Shown here piece by piece: positions 1 through 8,707 of a stretch of 35,702 nt of DNA. The number at the start of each line of letters is the position of its first letter. Within the stretch, counting starts at the first letter, position 1. The notes under the pieces were generated by a model. It saw only the letters and a program-made list of their open reading frames with translations, was not told where the DNA came from and searched no databases. The stretch lies in NCBI GenBank assembly GCA_038528235.1, contig JBCBEX010000041.1, positions 1 to 35,702 of the forward strand, read 5' to 3'. Source of the stretch: JBCBEX01 sp038528235 (GTDB lineage Bacteria; Bacteroidota; Rhodothermia; Rhodothermales; Rubricoccaceae). A program made the position numbers and the translations under genes.

Positions 1-866
1 CTGAGCGCCTCCCATGCGGCTACGTCGGCGGGCTGGGGCGTTGTGGTCGTGACTTCGGGTAGCAGACCCGCTTCGACGAGGCGCGCGGCGCGGCGAGCAT
101 GCAGCGCGGCCCAACCATCGTCATAGGCTCCCGCGTAGGCCGCGATGGCCTCTTCGGGGGCGTGGAGCGGCCAGTGCGGCGCGGTGAAGGCGAGGTAGAG
201 GAAGAACGGAGTGTCGGCGTCCTCGGTCTGATGGCGAGCGACGAAGGCGGCGGCGCTGTCGGCGATGGCGTCGGTGAAGTAGAACCCCTCGGCGGGCGGC
301 GTCCAGCGCGTAGAGTCGTCGGCCATCACGCGGATGCGGCTCTGGTCGGTGCGGATGGTGTAGTAGCTCGTCGCGCCGCCGATGAGCCCGAAGTAGCGGT
401 CGAAGCCGCGGCGCGTCGGCCAGTGGTCCTCGTGCTCGCCGACGTGCCACTTGCCGGCCATGTAGGTGCGATAGCCCTCGGTGCGGAGCAGTTCGGCAAG
501 CGTCGGCACGTCGGTGCGGAGATAACCCTGGTACGGCCCCGCGGGCCGGTCGGCGTCGGGTCCGGCAATGGCGCTGCCCATGCCCGCCTCGTGGGAGTAG
601 CGGCCAGTAAGCAGCGACGCGCGCGACGGGCTGCACTTGGCGGTGTTGTAGAACTGGCTCATCAGCACGCCCTCGGCGGCAAGCCGGTCGAGCGTGGGCG
701 TGCGCACGTCACCGCCGGTCACGCCGAGGTCGCTGTAGCCCATATCGTCCACGAGCACGACGATCACGTTTGGCCGCGCGGCCTCAGCCTCGCCACCGGA
801 GGGAGCCACCTCGGACGCACAGCCAGCGAGGAGCGCAGCGAACAAGACGAGGAGCACAGGTCGCAT
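1..866 (-). CDS. Sulfatase (S1/arylsulfatase-type) lipoprotein, partial at its C-terminus
   Basis: About 288 N-terminal residues are visible; the rest lies beyond the window edge. A lipoprotein signal ends in LLAGC (Cys16), so the enzyme is probably membrane-anchored and faces the periplasm or the outside. VDDMGY (about 39-44) supplies the usual calcium-binding aspartates. CSPSR begins at Cys78 and matches the sulfatase C-x-P-S-R signature in which Cys becomes formylglycine. GKWHVGE is the second family signature, and TAPHWPLH resembles the downstream metal/substrate region. The family hydrolyses sulfate esters. In this locus the substrate is presumably a sulfated uronate-containing glycan or its oligosaccharides; this is inferred from context. 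The start is ATG at 866, sharing one base with the TGA stop of the GH105-DUF4861 gene, which points to translational coupling. An anaerobic-type maturase versus FGE cannot be told from here. The sulfate position attacked is unknown. Confidence 0.93.
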   Translation of the reverse strand, partial: MRPVLLVLFAALLAGCASEVAPSGGEAEAARPNVIVVLVDDMGYSDLGVTGGDVRTPTLDRLAAEGVLMSQFYNTAKCSPSRASLLTGRYSHEAGMGSAIAGPDADRPAGPYQGYLRTDVPTLAELLRTEGYRTYMAGKWHVGEHEDHWPTRRGFDRYFGLIGGATSYYTIRTDQSRIRVMADDSTRWTPPAEGFYFTDAIADSAAAFVARHQTEDADTPFFLYLAFTAPHWPLHAPEEAIAAYAGAYDDGWAALHARRAARLVEAGLLPEVTTTTPQPADVAAWEAL

Positions 867-3800
867 CAGTCGGCGCGGCGGACGGTGACGGGGGCAGCGG
901 ACCGTTCGGCTGCGTCCGTGAGGTACGCTTCGAAGGCGTCGGCGCTATCGAGCGGGTCGTCTTCGAGCGCCCACGCGGCGGCGAGGAGGTAGTGGATGCG
1001 TCCCTCTTCAGGCTGGAGCGTGAAGGCGTAGGTGTCGTCCCGCGTCACCGGAGCGGGGCGGAACATGCCAGGGAGCACGAGCCCGAGCCCAAGGCCGTCG
1101 CCCTGATCCGCCTGGTCGCCCCACGTGTAGGCGACCAGGTGCGCCCCTGCATCGGTAGTGACGAGGTCGGGGGCCGCGTCGTGGCGCACGATGCCAGTTG
1201 CCAGCTGGAGATCGATAGGCGTACCGTCGGGCCAGGTCGTAGTCAACCGGCTAAGCGTGTGGCGCTGCCCAGCGCGGACTTCGACCTCCCAAACAGCACG
1301 GACGGACACGGTCCCTTCGCCTCGGAATACCTCCCAGTCGTCTACGGTCCAGCGGAGTATGGAACGCGCCGGACCGCTCGCTACGACCTCCAGACGGTCG
1401 GGCGTGCCGAGCGTCTGGAAGTCCGTATCCCCCGGGAAGTCTGTCAGTGCAGCGGGCGTGCCGAGGCCGAGCGAGGCCCCGACCTTGAGCACGTCGGTGC
1501 CCCAGTCCTGGATGGCGTGGTAGTTCCCCTCGATGGCGTGCAGCACCGGCGGCCCACCGGTCTTGCCGAACACGTCCACGCGGGCGCGCTCGTCGAGGTA
1601 GACGCGGAAGCCGACGCGGTCGGTCTCCCAGGTCGGCCCCTCGGCGAAGGCATACTTCGAGTCCTGCTGCTGCTCGGCGGGCACGTCGAGCGCGCGGTAT
1701 CGAGTGAAAGCCCCGCCCTCGTAGAACCCGTTCATGAAGCGCCCTCCTTCCTTCACGCGGATGTCGGCCTGCGTGCGCGGCGTCACGGTGGGTGCGTTCG
1801 CCACGGCCTCGATCTGCACCTCGGCCGTCTCGCCCACGTCGAGGTCGAGCACGAAGGCAAGTTCGTCCCACCGGCCGTCGCCGTCGAGGTCGTCTTGCTG
1901 CGCTGCCAGCACGGTGCCGTCATGCGTGACCTGCAGCGGCGTCGCGGGCAGTCCAGCGAGGTCGGCGCGGGGGACCACGACGAAGGCATCGGGGCGCGCG
2001 GCATCGAGCGAGTTTGTCACGCGGAACGTGTGCGCTTCAGCCGCCTCGGCTTCCTGCTGGTAGAGGGTGTGCACGGCCGAAGCGGCATAGAGCATGGCCC
2101 CGAGACCGCGGGGGTCATGCACGCGCGGGCCGCGGGCCTGGTACTGCGCGTCCTCGAAGTAGATCGGCGTGCCAGGCACGATGCCGTCCACGGTGCCCTC
2201 GGGGCGGACCTGCCGCCCGAGCGCCGCCCAGCCGCGCTCGACGGCCTCGCGGTAGCTGGCTCCGTCTTCGCCCTCAGCCGGGAGCCACCCCTCGGCGAGG
2301 CCCGTCGCGAAGGCGTAGACGAAGGCGGCCGTGGCGGTCGTCTCGCGGAACGTCTCGGGGTTGTCGAGGACCTGATGCCAGCGGCCGTCCTCACTCTGGA
2401 GCGCGAGCAGCCCGGCTGCGTGGCGCTGGAAGACCTCCAGGACGGCTCCGTAGCGTGGGTTTTGCTCGGGGAGGATCGTCAGGAGCTGCGTCTTGGCGAG
2501 CATCGTCCAGCCGTTGGCGCGGCCCCAGCGGCTCGACGACCGCTCGGCGGTCGAGGCGAAGTAGCCGTGGTGGTAGACGTTCGTCTCGGGGTCGCGGAGG
2601 TAGCGGTCGATGGCGAGCGTCTGGTCGATGACCTCCTCCAGGTAGACCGACTCGCCCCGCGCCATCGCCAGGGGGCCGTCGAGGTGGAGCGCGGCGCGCA
2701 TGAGCAGGATGCCGGCCATGAAGAGGTCGTCGGCCCAGACCGTGAGGGTGTCGGGGTTGACGCGCGCGAACGTGCCGTCGGGCAGGCGCAGGCTCTCGGT
2801 CATGAAGTGATCCAGGCCGCGCCGGACGAGCCGCCCGTCGGGCGTGTCGAGGACACCTTCGGGCAACGTGCGCGTCGTGAACGTCCGCCGGAGGCGCTCC
2901 AGGTAGGGCACCGTCTGCATCCCGATGTCGTCGAGGAGCGCGTAGCGGAAGTAGTGCCCGAAGGGACCCGTGAGCAGCCCGTGCGCATCGCGTTCGGCGG
3001 CCACTTGTTCAATGTTCTCCTGGAAGAAGTCGAGGTGCTGGTCGATGTAGCCGCCGTAGTCGAGCCCGTCGAACGTGCGCGAGACGGTGTGCATGGCGTC
3101 GAGTATGGTGCCGGAGAAGTAGCGCCAGTCGGAGTAGTAGAGGTCGTCGGCGATCTGGCTGGCGACCACGCGGCGGTCGACACCCCAGCGGACCGGCTCG
3201 CCGTGCGCGCCGTCGTAGGCCACCGGCACCTCGACGCCCTCGGGGACTGCCGCGTCGGCAGGCAGCGGGCCAAGGACGGCGAACGCGGCACCGTCCACAT
3301 GCGGAGCCTCAATGCGCATACCACGCAGGTTGAGGCCGGTCGGGCCGTCCACAAAGCCGAGGTAGAGCCGCCCACCGTCGTCGGCATCGGTACTGGGCGT
3401 GAAGCGGACCTCCAACTCGTGCTCGCCGGGCGTGAGGGGGACACGCACGGTGTGCTCGTAGACGAAGACGCCGTAATCCGGTCGGCCCATCTCGGGTGCG
3501 TCATCGTCGGAGGCCGCCAGGACACGTTCACCGTTGAGACGCACCTCGACAGCACCCCGCGCGTGGCTCACGCCGAGCGCGACGGCCGCCAGCCCGCCGT
3601 CGCGCGGGGCCCCGACGTTGGCGTTGGCGTCCTCGTCCACGGTGAGCCTGGCCTTGGCGACGTAGAGTCCACCCGCGTGCGCGGCGAAGCCATCGAACAC
3701 GTCGAGGCGGTACGCGCCGGAGTAGACGACAGGCGCGAGGCCAGGTACCAACTCGAAACGCGTCCGCTCGACCGTCTGGTCGGCGACGGCCTCGGCGAGG

Positions 3801-3889
3801 ACCCGCGGCGAGGGCACCTGCGCGAAGGCGTCGGGCACGAGCGCGACAGGTCCCAACAGAAGGGCCAGGAGAAGCAGAAGTCGAGGCAT
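866..3889 (-). CDS. GH105/GH88-like unsaturated uronyl hydrolase fused to a DUF4861 domain
   Basis: The protein has 1007 residues with an N-terminal signal peptide (hydrophobic stretch to about residue 23, ending AFA-Q). Residues about 25-215 form a beta-rich region of unknown type. Residues about 220-590 look like the alpha/alpha barrel of GH105/GH88, with SRWGRANGW around Trp455, the WGRGNGW-like hallmark, and a following ETTATAAFVYA stretch. Residues about 615-1005 match DUF4861 in style (DLDGDGRWDELAF, then EGPTWETDRVGFRVYLDE and EGNYHAIQDWG). GH105/GH88 enzymes remove the 4,5-unsaturated uronic acid that lyases leave at chain ends, so a lyase should act upstream. The start at 3889 is chosen because the signal peptide follows it directly. 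An in-frame ATG at 4570 would read through the neighbouring gene. The DUF4861 role is unknown. The 1007-residue length is far above a single-domain GH105. Confidence 0.9.
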   Translation of the reverse strand: MPRLLLLLALLLGPVALVPDAFAQVPSPRVLAEAVADQTVERTRFELVPGLAPVVYSGAYRLDVFDGFAAHAGGLYVAKARLTVDEDANANVGAPRDGGLAAVALGVSHARGAVEVRLNGERVLAASDDDAPEMGRPDYGVFVYEHTVRVPLTPGEHELEVRFTPSTDADDGGRLYLGFVDGPTGLNLRGMRIEAPHVDGAAFAVLGPLPADAAVPEGVEVPVAYDGAHGEPVRWGVDRRVVASQIADDLYYSDWRYFSGTILDAMHTVSRTFDGLDYGGYIDQHLDFFQENIEQVAAERDAHGLLTGPFGHYFRYALLDDIGMQTVPYLERLRRTFTTRTLPEGVLDTPDGRLVRRGLDHFMTESLRLPDGTFARVNPDTLTVWADDLFMAGILLMRAALHLDGPLAMARGESVYLEEVIDQTLAIDRYLRDPETNVYHHGYFASTAERSSSRWGRANGWTMLAKTQLLTILPEQNPRYGAVLEVFQRHAAGLLALQSEDGRWHQVLDNPETFRETTATAAFVYAFATGLAEGWLPAEGEDGASYREAVERGWAALGRQVRPEGTVDGIVPGTPIYFEDAQYQARGPRVHDPRGLGAMLYAASAVHTLYQQEAEAAEAHTFRVTNSLDAARPDAFVVVPRADLAGLPATPLQVTHDGTVLAAQQDDLDGDGRWDELAFVLDLDVGETAEVQIEAVANAPTVTPRTQADIRVKEGGRFMNGFYEGGAFTRYRALDVPAEQQQDSKYAFAEGPTWETDRVGFRVYLDERARVDVFGKTGGPPVLHAIEGNYHAIQDWGTDVLKVGASLGLGTPAALTDFPGDTDFQTLGTPDRLEVVASGPARSILRWTVDDWEVFRGEGTVSVRAVWEVEVRAGQRHTLSRLTTTWPDGTPIDLQLATGIVRHDAAPDLVTTDAGAHLVAYTWGDQADQGDGLGLGLVLPGMFRPAPVTRDDTYAFTLQPEEGRIHYLLAAAWALEDDPLDSADAFEAYLTDAAERSAAPVTVRRAD

Positions 3890-3930
3890 GGAGTCAGAAG
3901 CAGAAAGGCAGAGATGCGGAGCGGAGGTGC

Positions 3931-4749
3931 TCAGCCCGGCTCGACGGCGCGGACTTCGAGGTCGGCGTACTCGGCCATGAGCGGGGCCATCTGGCGGAAG
4001 CCGAGCTTGCCGCCGCCCAAGTGCGGCGGACCGGTCGGGGTACCGTCGAGGGCAGTGCCGTCGTCGGTCCAGCGGTAGAGCTCGATCCCCTCGACGGAAA
4101 ACGCGACCGTCGGCCCGGCCTTGACCAGTTCGATGCGGTACATGTCCTCGACCACCACGTCGGCGACGCTGGGGATGGGGTCGGCGCCCTGCGCGACGAG
4201 GTGGAAGCCGTGGCTCTTGCGGAGGTTGACCGTGTGCAACGCTCGCTCGTCCGGCTTGCGGCGGCGGAAGTAGCTCGCGTGCAGCGCGTCGAGGTCCGAC
4301 GAGTGGTACTGCGGGTAGATGCCGTCGCGCAGTGCCAGGCTCGGATCGAAGAGGTCCTCGCCGTTCCGCCCGCGCGCGCCGACGAAGACCATCGCTAGGC
4401 CCGGCTCGCGGATCGGCAGGAAGCGCCACGATACGGCGATGTCGTCGGGGAAGTCTTCGGGGCACCAGAAGAGAAAGTGCGCCGCGCGGCCATCGGAGAC
4501 AGGGTCGCTGTTCTCCAGCCGCATGCGGCCTGTCGGGAAGGTGACGTGTACGCCGCCCTCGGCCACCCACCCCTCCACGTCCGAAGGGCTAGCGAGCGGA
4601 TTCTGGTAGAGCACCTCGCCCAGACGCCACGTCGTCCCGGCCCCTGCAGCCTGGGCCTGGACCGGCGGCGCGAATCCGAGGCCGCCCGTGGTCGCAAGAA
4701 CACTGGCTGCGGCGGAACGCTGGAGAAAACGGCGGCGCGAGGTACGCAT
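3931..4749 (-). CDS. DUF1961 (YesU-like) secreted protein with Tat signal
   Basis: This 272-residue protein starts with a twin-arginine signal (RRRFLQ at 5-10, then an Ala/Val-rich stretch to about 33), so it should be exported folded. The rest looks like the DUF1961 family, a concanavalin-like beta-sandwich group that includes Bacillus subtilis YesU from the rhamnogalacturonan cluster. Visible features are the opening LYQNPLASPSDVEGW segment, FWCPEDFPDDIAVSWRF, the PQYHSSDLDALHASYFRRR stretch and KLGFRQMAPLMAEYADLEV near the end. The biochemical role of YesU-like proteins is not firmly established to my knowledge; glycan binding or a glycan-cleaving role are the natural options. The gene lies 21 bases after the large lipoprotein gene and 41 bases before the GH105 gene, inside the same minus-strand operon. 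The family call rests on remembered sequence style, without an alignment. Confidence 0.8.
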   Translation of the reverse strand: MRTSRRRFLQRSAAASVLATTGGLGFAPPVQAQAAGAGTTWRLGEVLYQNPLASPSDVEGWVAEGGVHVTFPTGRMRLENSDPVSDGRAAHFLFWCPEDFPDDIAVSWRFLPIREPGLAMVFVGARGRNGEDLFDPSLALRDGIYPQYHSSDLDALHASYFRRRKPDERALHTVNLRKSHGFHLVAQGADPIPSVADVVVEDMYRIELVKAGPTVAFSVEGIELYRWTDDGTALDGTPTGPPHLGGGKLGFRQMAPLMAEYADLEVRAVEPG

Positions 4750-4770
4750 GGAGGAGCGATGGATCAGAGG

Positions 4771-7374
4771 CTAGGGCGTCGCGGCGGGCTCGATGGTCAG
4801 CGTCGAACGCCCCGGCGGAGCCTCAATGGTGACCCGGTGGCCTGGTCCCTCGATGTCGATGAGTTCGGTGAAGGAGGCCGTCCCCCCCTGCTCGACCTGC
4901 ACGCGGTAGCGCCCGGGCGTGAGGCTCCACAGCGCAGCCGTGGCTTCCCGGCTCGCTGCGCCGAATCCGACGAGGTCGATGGCAAGCTCGGTGGTGCGCA
5001 CGCGCGTGACGTTGCGCGCAAGGTCGTAGGGTGCGCGGTCCCAGGTGACAGCGAACGACGGCGACTCCGTCGAGAAGCCGCCCGTGAGCATAGCCACGAC
5101 GGCGTCCTGGCCGTCGCCGTCGACGAACCGGAAGATGCGGTCCGTGTAGAGCGCCTCACTGCGGCGCAGCGGCTGGTTGACGCGGAGGTCGCCGAGCGTG
5201 GCGGCGAGGGCTTCGGCGAGCAAAGCCTCGTCGCCGAGGAGGCGTGCGCGCGCCGCGGCGGGACCGTAGCGTAGCAGCAGGTCGTCGTGGCGGGCATCGC
5301 CGCCGGTGAGCCGCCACTGCGCGACGGCGCTCCAGAGCGTTCCGTCGCCCGCGAGCAGGTCCGCGGCCCAGGCGGCTGATCCCGTCGGCCCGGTCTGGCC
5401 CTCATGGGCGCGGATCAGGTCCAGCGAGGTATGCATCGGAGCCAGCAGCGTCGAGTCGCCCGTGAGGCTGTAGGCGAACTGCGCCGCGTCGTAGAACTCG
5501 GCCGAGCGCGAGTAGGGCCACTCGAAGTACGGCCAGAACATGTTCGCGTCGTGCCAGGTCGGCTCGTCGCCGTTGAGGGCAAGGTCGGCGGCGCGCATCG
5601 AGGCCGGATAGACACCAACGGGCTTGCCTTTGTCGGTGCGCGCGGCGGCATCGCGCCAGGCGCGGGCCCACTCGTGGAGCGTCTGGCGTGCGGTAAGGTC
5701 GCCCGAGGCCCAGGCGTAGTAGCGGACGGCGCGGGTGGCGCGGTTGTTCATCGCCAGGTCGCGGTTGCGCGGCGGGCGCTCGTCGACCTCATAGGTCCCG
5801 AACCAGGCCGAGCGGAAGAGGCGACGGGGGTTGCCGTCAGCGTCGGGCGGGACCTCGACGGTCCATGTCTGGCGCATGTGGCGGGCGCTCGGGGCCGTCC
5901 GCGCGCGCCCAACCTCCGCCTGCCCAGGGTAGACGAGGAGTTGCGGCTGCGCATCGGCCACGGGCTCCGACGCGTGCTCTACGTCAATCGCCTGCCTGAA
6001 ATAGCCGTCGAGGATCTTGGGACTGTCCCAGACGGCGTCAGCGAGACGACGCCAGTAGGCCTGCGTCTCGGCGTCGCCCGCGAGCGCAACCGGGTAGAGC
6101 CGCCGTAGGAGTTCGACGTCATCGCCAAGCTTGCCGCCGATCTCGCCGTTGCGTTCGCGGTTGGCAACCCACCACGCGGTGAGGTCGGCCATGCGACAGA
6201 GCATCTCGCGTTGGTATGCCGCCCAGGCCGGAGCCTCCTCGTCCGGCACAAGTCCGTCGCACGCGTCGTCCCAATCGACGGGCTGCACCGCCGCATCCGA
6301 CACCCGCGCGTAAGTCGCCAAGAGCGGGTCGGCGGGGTAGCGCGCGTGCAGGTCGGCGAAGTCCCGCGCCCACTTGGCGAGCGGGCCGCGGTTGGTCAGT
6401 TCGAGGTAGAGCCAGAAGATGGCGCGGGCACGGTCCCAGAGCGCGCGGTCGTAGAGCGGATCGCCGGGGCGGAGGTCGGTGAGCAGCCCATCGAGCGACA
6501 TCACCGTCTGGACGTTGCGCTGGATGAGCGAGAGGCCCGTCGAGTCGATGTTGGCCTCATAGCCGCGGAGAACCCATAGATCGTGGTAGGCGCGGTCGAG
6601 CGTCGCCACGCGGTCGCGCCAGAGCGCGGCACCAAGGTCGCCCGCCTCAGCACGGGCCGTGAGGTTGGCTACGACTCCATCGAGCGGCGTCTCCCACGTG
6701 CTGGGGGTGTCGAGCGCGCGCAGCGCGGCCTCGGCGTCCGCCGCCAGCGCCTCGGCCGGCATGAACGAGACGCCGAGCAGCCGGACCTCGGCGTCGCCCG
6801 CCTCGCTGGGGTGCGTCCAGTCGAGGGTGAGACCTTCGTCGCCAACCTCCAAGACCGACGCGTGCTCGCGGACGAAGCGACCGGGTCCCTCTTGCGGCTC
6901 GGCTGGCGGGTGGAAGCGGAGCCAGTCCAAGTTCAGCGCCGCCCCGTTGGCCGTGGCGCGGATCAGCGACGAGTCCTGCCGTCCCCCATCGAGCCAAAAA
7001 CGAACACGCCACGACCCTGACGCGAGATCAACGCGCAGCGCGAGACGGTCTTGTGCGTTCACCCCGTCGTAGGTAACGGCGTCGCGGCTATCTGCCTCGT
7101 CGTCGCGGACGAAGGTGCCGCCCGGCGCTGATATCCACCCGTATCTCTGCGCGGTGCTGTACGCGGTCCCCAGGTCGAGCGCCTCTCCAGCGCCCGCGTC
7201 CAGCAGGAGCGGCTCCGAGATCGCCCCAGGACCCGACGTGGCGTCGCTGCCCGCGCACGCGCCCAGAACCACTGCGCAGGCGAACGCCAACGCCAGTGAA
7301 GAGGCCGAAAAGCGAAACGTGTGTGTCACAGCGGCGAGGAAGGAGTAGCGTTCTGAAAGCGGTCGAATCAGCAT
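4771..7374 (-). CDS. Large secreted lipoprotein, unrecognised; possible polysaccharide lyase or glycan-processing protein
   Basis: The protein has 867 residues with a lipobox VLGAC (Cys40), preceded by a long N-region. Residues about 55-190 resemble a malectin- or galactose-binding-like module (AQRYGWIS, RLALRVDLASGSWRVRFWLDGG). Residues about 200-690 are rich in regularly spaced amphipathic helices with aromatic clusters (RAIFWLYLELTNRG, ANMFWPYFEWPYSRSAEFYDAAQF), as in alpha/alpha toroid enzymes. The last about 150 residues are beta-rich (TDRIFRFVDGDGQDAVVAM onward). This order resembles toroid-type polysaccharide lyases, but I recognise no family signature. The ATG at 7374 overlaps the upstream gene's end by 7 bases. 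A GTG near 7329 would give a shorter, more normal signal peptide and is a real alternative start. No other lyase is visible, while the GH105 neighbour needs lyase products, so this is the best in-window candidate. That function is an inference. Confidence 0.85.
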   Translation of the reverse strand: MLIRPLSERYSFLAAVTHTFRFSASSLALAFACAVVLGACAGSDATSGPGAISEPLLLDAGAGEALDLGTAYSTAQRYGWISAPGGTFVRDDEADSRDAVTYDGVNAQDRLALRVDLASGSWRVRFWLDGGRQDSSLIRATANGAALNLDWLRFHPPAEPQEGPGRFVREHASVLEVGDEGLTLDWTHPSEAGDAEVRLLGVSFMPAEALAADAEAALRALDTPSTWETPLDGVVANLTARAEAGDLGAALWRDRVATLDRAYHDLWVLRGYEANIDSTGLSLIQRNVQTVMSLDGLLTDLRPGDPLYDRALWDRARAIFWLYLELTNRGPLAKWARDFADLHARYPADPLLATYARVSDAAVQPVDWDDACDGLVPDEEAPAWAAYQREMLCRMADLTAWWVANRERNGEIGGKLGDDVELLRRLYPVALAGDAETQAYWRRLADAVWDSPKILDGYFRQAIDVEHASEPVADAQPQLLVYPGQAEVGRARTAPSARHMRQTWTVEVPPDADGNPRRLFRSAWFGTYEVDERPPRNRDLAMNNRATRAVRYYAWASGDLTARQTLHEWARAWRDAAARTDKGKPVGVYPASMRAADLALNGDEPTWHDANMFWPYFEWPYSRSAEFYDAAQFAYSLTGDSTLLAPMHTSLDLIRAHEGQTGPTGSAAWAADLLAGDGTLWSAVAQWRLTGGDARHDDLLLRYGPAAARARLLGDEALLAEALAATLGDLRVNQPLRRSEALYTDRIFRFVDGDGQDAVVAMLTGGFSTESPSFAVTWDRAPYDLARNVTRVRTTELAIDLVGFGAASREATAALWSLTPGRYRVQVEQGGTASFTELIDIEGPGHRVTIEAPPGRSTLTIEPAATP

Positions 7375-8663
7375 GCCGTCACCGGGCGAGCGGCGGCAAC
7401 CCAGTCGGGGTCGAGCGCGACGCCGAGCCCGGGTCCCGTGGGCACCTGGATGACGCCATCCCTGGGCTCAAAGCGCCCGCCGACCGCCTCGGCGGGGAGG
7501 TCGTCGTCGATGCCCTTGTATTCGTGGTAGGGCCCGGCATTCTCGACGCACGCCGCAAAGAGCGCCGCGTAGAGGAAGCCCAGCCCGTAGCCCGAGATGT
7601 GCGGCGTGCAGTCCATTCCCGCCAGCCGGGAAGCGCGCGCGACGCGGATCGAGCGGGTCAAGCCGCCGAAGTAGAAGAGGTCCGGCTGCGTGATGTCCAC
7701 GGCCCGGTGGTCGATCATCCAGAGGAACTGCCGGAGGCTCGATTCCTGCTCGCCGCCCGAGATCGGAAGCGCGGCCTCGGCGGTAACGGCGCGCGTCTCG
7801 TCGTAGTAGTCGAAGGGCACAGGCTCTTCGAGGAAGCCGTAACCGTGATCCGCGAGGAACCGGGTCGCCTCCCTCCCACTCGCCACGTCGTACGAGCCGT
7901 TGGCGTCGGCGTAGAGCGTGAGGTCGGGGAACGTCCGGCGCATGAGCGGGACGATGGCGCGGTCGCGCGCCTCGGAGAAGTCGGACACCCCCATGCGCGC
8001 GCCGAGGCGGTGCTTGATCGCGCGCGCGCCGAGGTCGTCCACCCAGCGCTCGAACTTGGCGACCTCCTCCTCCGCGGTGTTGGTGCGCGCTGACGAGGCG
8101 CGGTACACGGCGACCTCGTCCCGCACCCGTCCGTCGCCGATCAGTTCGGTGACGTTGCGGCCAGCTACCTGCCCGAGCAGGTCGAGCACGGCTAGCTCAG
8201 CGCTCGCGAAGGCGACCCAGAAGGGCAGCCCCTGCCACTTGTAGTTGGACGCTGCCCCGCCCCGTCCCCTGCTCCCGAGCGGGGCCTGGTAGATCGCCTC
8301 CAGCGTGGCTTCGAGGTCGCGGGCGTCCGTGCCCACGTAGCGGTGCGGCAGGCGAGCGTTGAAGATGGGGTACGCCTGCTCCAGAATGCCGCCATGCCCC
8401 ACGGCCAGCCCCTCCGCCCCGTCCGTGCTGCGCACGCGGACGAGCCACTGCCCCCCGTTGCGCAGCAGGTCCATCGAGGCGATCTCGACAGGGTCTGCCG
8501 GGAGCCGGTCGGCGATGAGCACGGGCTCGGCGGCGGCGGCGATCAGATCCTCTGTGGCGAGGCCCTCGTCGTGCCAAGACGGGCGAGCCGATACGGGGCG
8601 TCCTGCAAGAAGCCCCCCGGCAGCGAGGGTGCTCGTCTGGAGAAAGCGGCGGCGAGTGGACAC
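7368..8663 (-). CDS. Enolase-superfamily (MR/MLE) sugar-acid dehydratase or cycloisomerase-like protein with Tat signal
   Basis: The predicted 431 residues start at GTG 8663, directly before STRRRFLQ, a twin-arginine motif followed by a hydrophobic stretch. The enolase-superfamily pattern is complete: Lys217 in AIKHRLG, metal ligands Asp253 (YADANGSY), Glu279/280 (FLEEP) and Glu305 (SGGEQE), then ITQPDLFYFGG and His355 in TPHISGYG. This fits the mandelate racemase/muconate lactonizing branch, whose members abstract a proton alpha to a carboxylate in sugar acids. The exact substrate cannot be read from the sequence. A Tat signal on such an enzyme means it would work outside the cytoplasm, unlike the well-studied cytoplasmic acid-sugar dehydratases. 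A second Tat-type paralogue lies in the right arm. No in-frame ATG lies close to the signal sequence. The stop overlaps the next gene's ATG. Confidence 0.9.
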   Translation of the reverse strand: MSTRRRFLQTSTLAAGGLLAGRPVSARPSWHDEGLATEDLIAAAAEPVLIADRLPADPVEIASMDLLRNGGQWLVRVRSTDGAEGLAVGHGGILEQAYPIFNARLPHRYVGTDARDLEATLEAIYQAPLGSRGRGGAASNYKWQGLPFWVAFASAELAVLDLLGQVAGRNVTELIGDGRVRDEVAVYRASSARTNTAEEEVAKFERWVDDLGARAIKHRLGARMGVSDFSEARDRAIVPLMRRTFPDLTLYADANGSYDVASGREATRFLADHGYGFLEEPVPFDYYDETRAVTAEAALPISGGEQESSLRQFLWMIDHRAVDITQPDLFYFGGLTRSIRVARASRLAGMDCTPHISGYGLGFLYAALFAACVENAGPYHEYKGIDDDLPAEAVGGRFEPRDGVIQVPTGPGLGVALDPDWVAAARPVTAC

Positions 8664-8707
8664 GGCAGGCGGGATTGGTCGAGGCGAAAGGGGGTCAAAA
8701 CGTAGGG

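Noticed and set aside
770..4078. Very long open frame on the plus strand opposite the GH105-DUF4861 and sulfatase genes
   Set aside because: It has no domain signs, is Arg/Val/Glu/Gly-rich as expected from antisense of GC-rich coding DNA, and the opposite strand encodes recognisable enzymes.
3890..4570. N-terminal extension of the GH105-DUF4861 gene to an upstream ATG at 4570
   Set aside because: It would overlap the whole DUF1961 gene in another frame, while a signal peptide starts at 3889.
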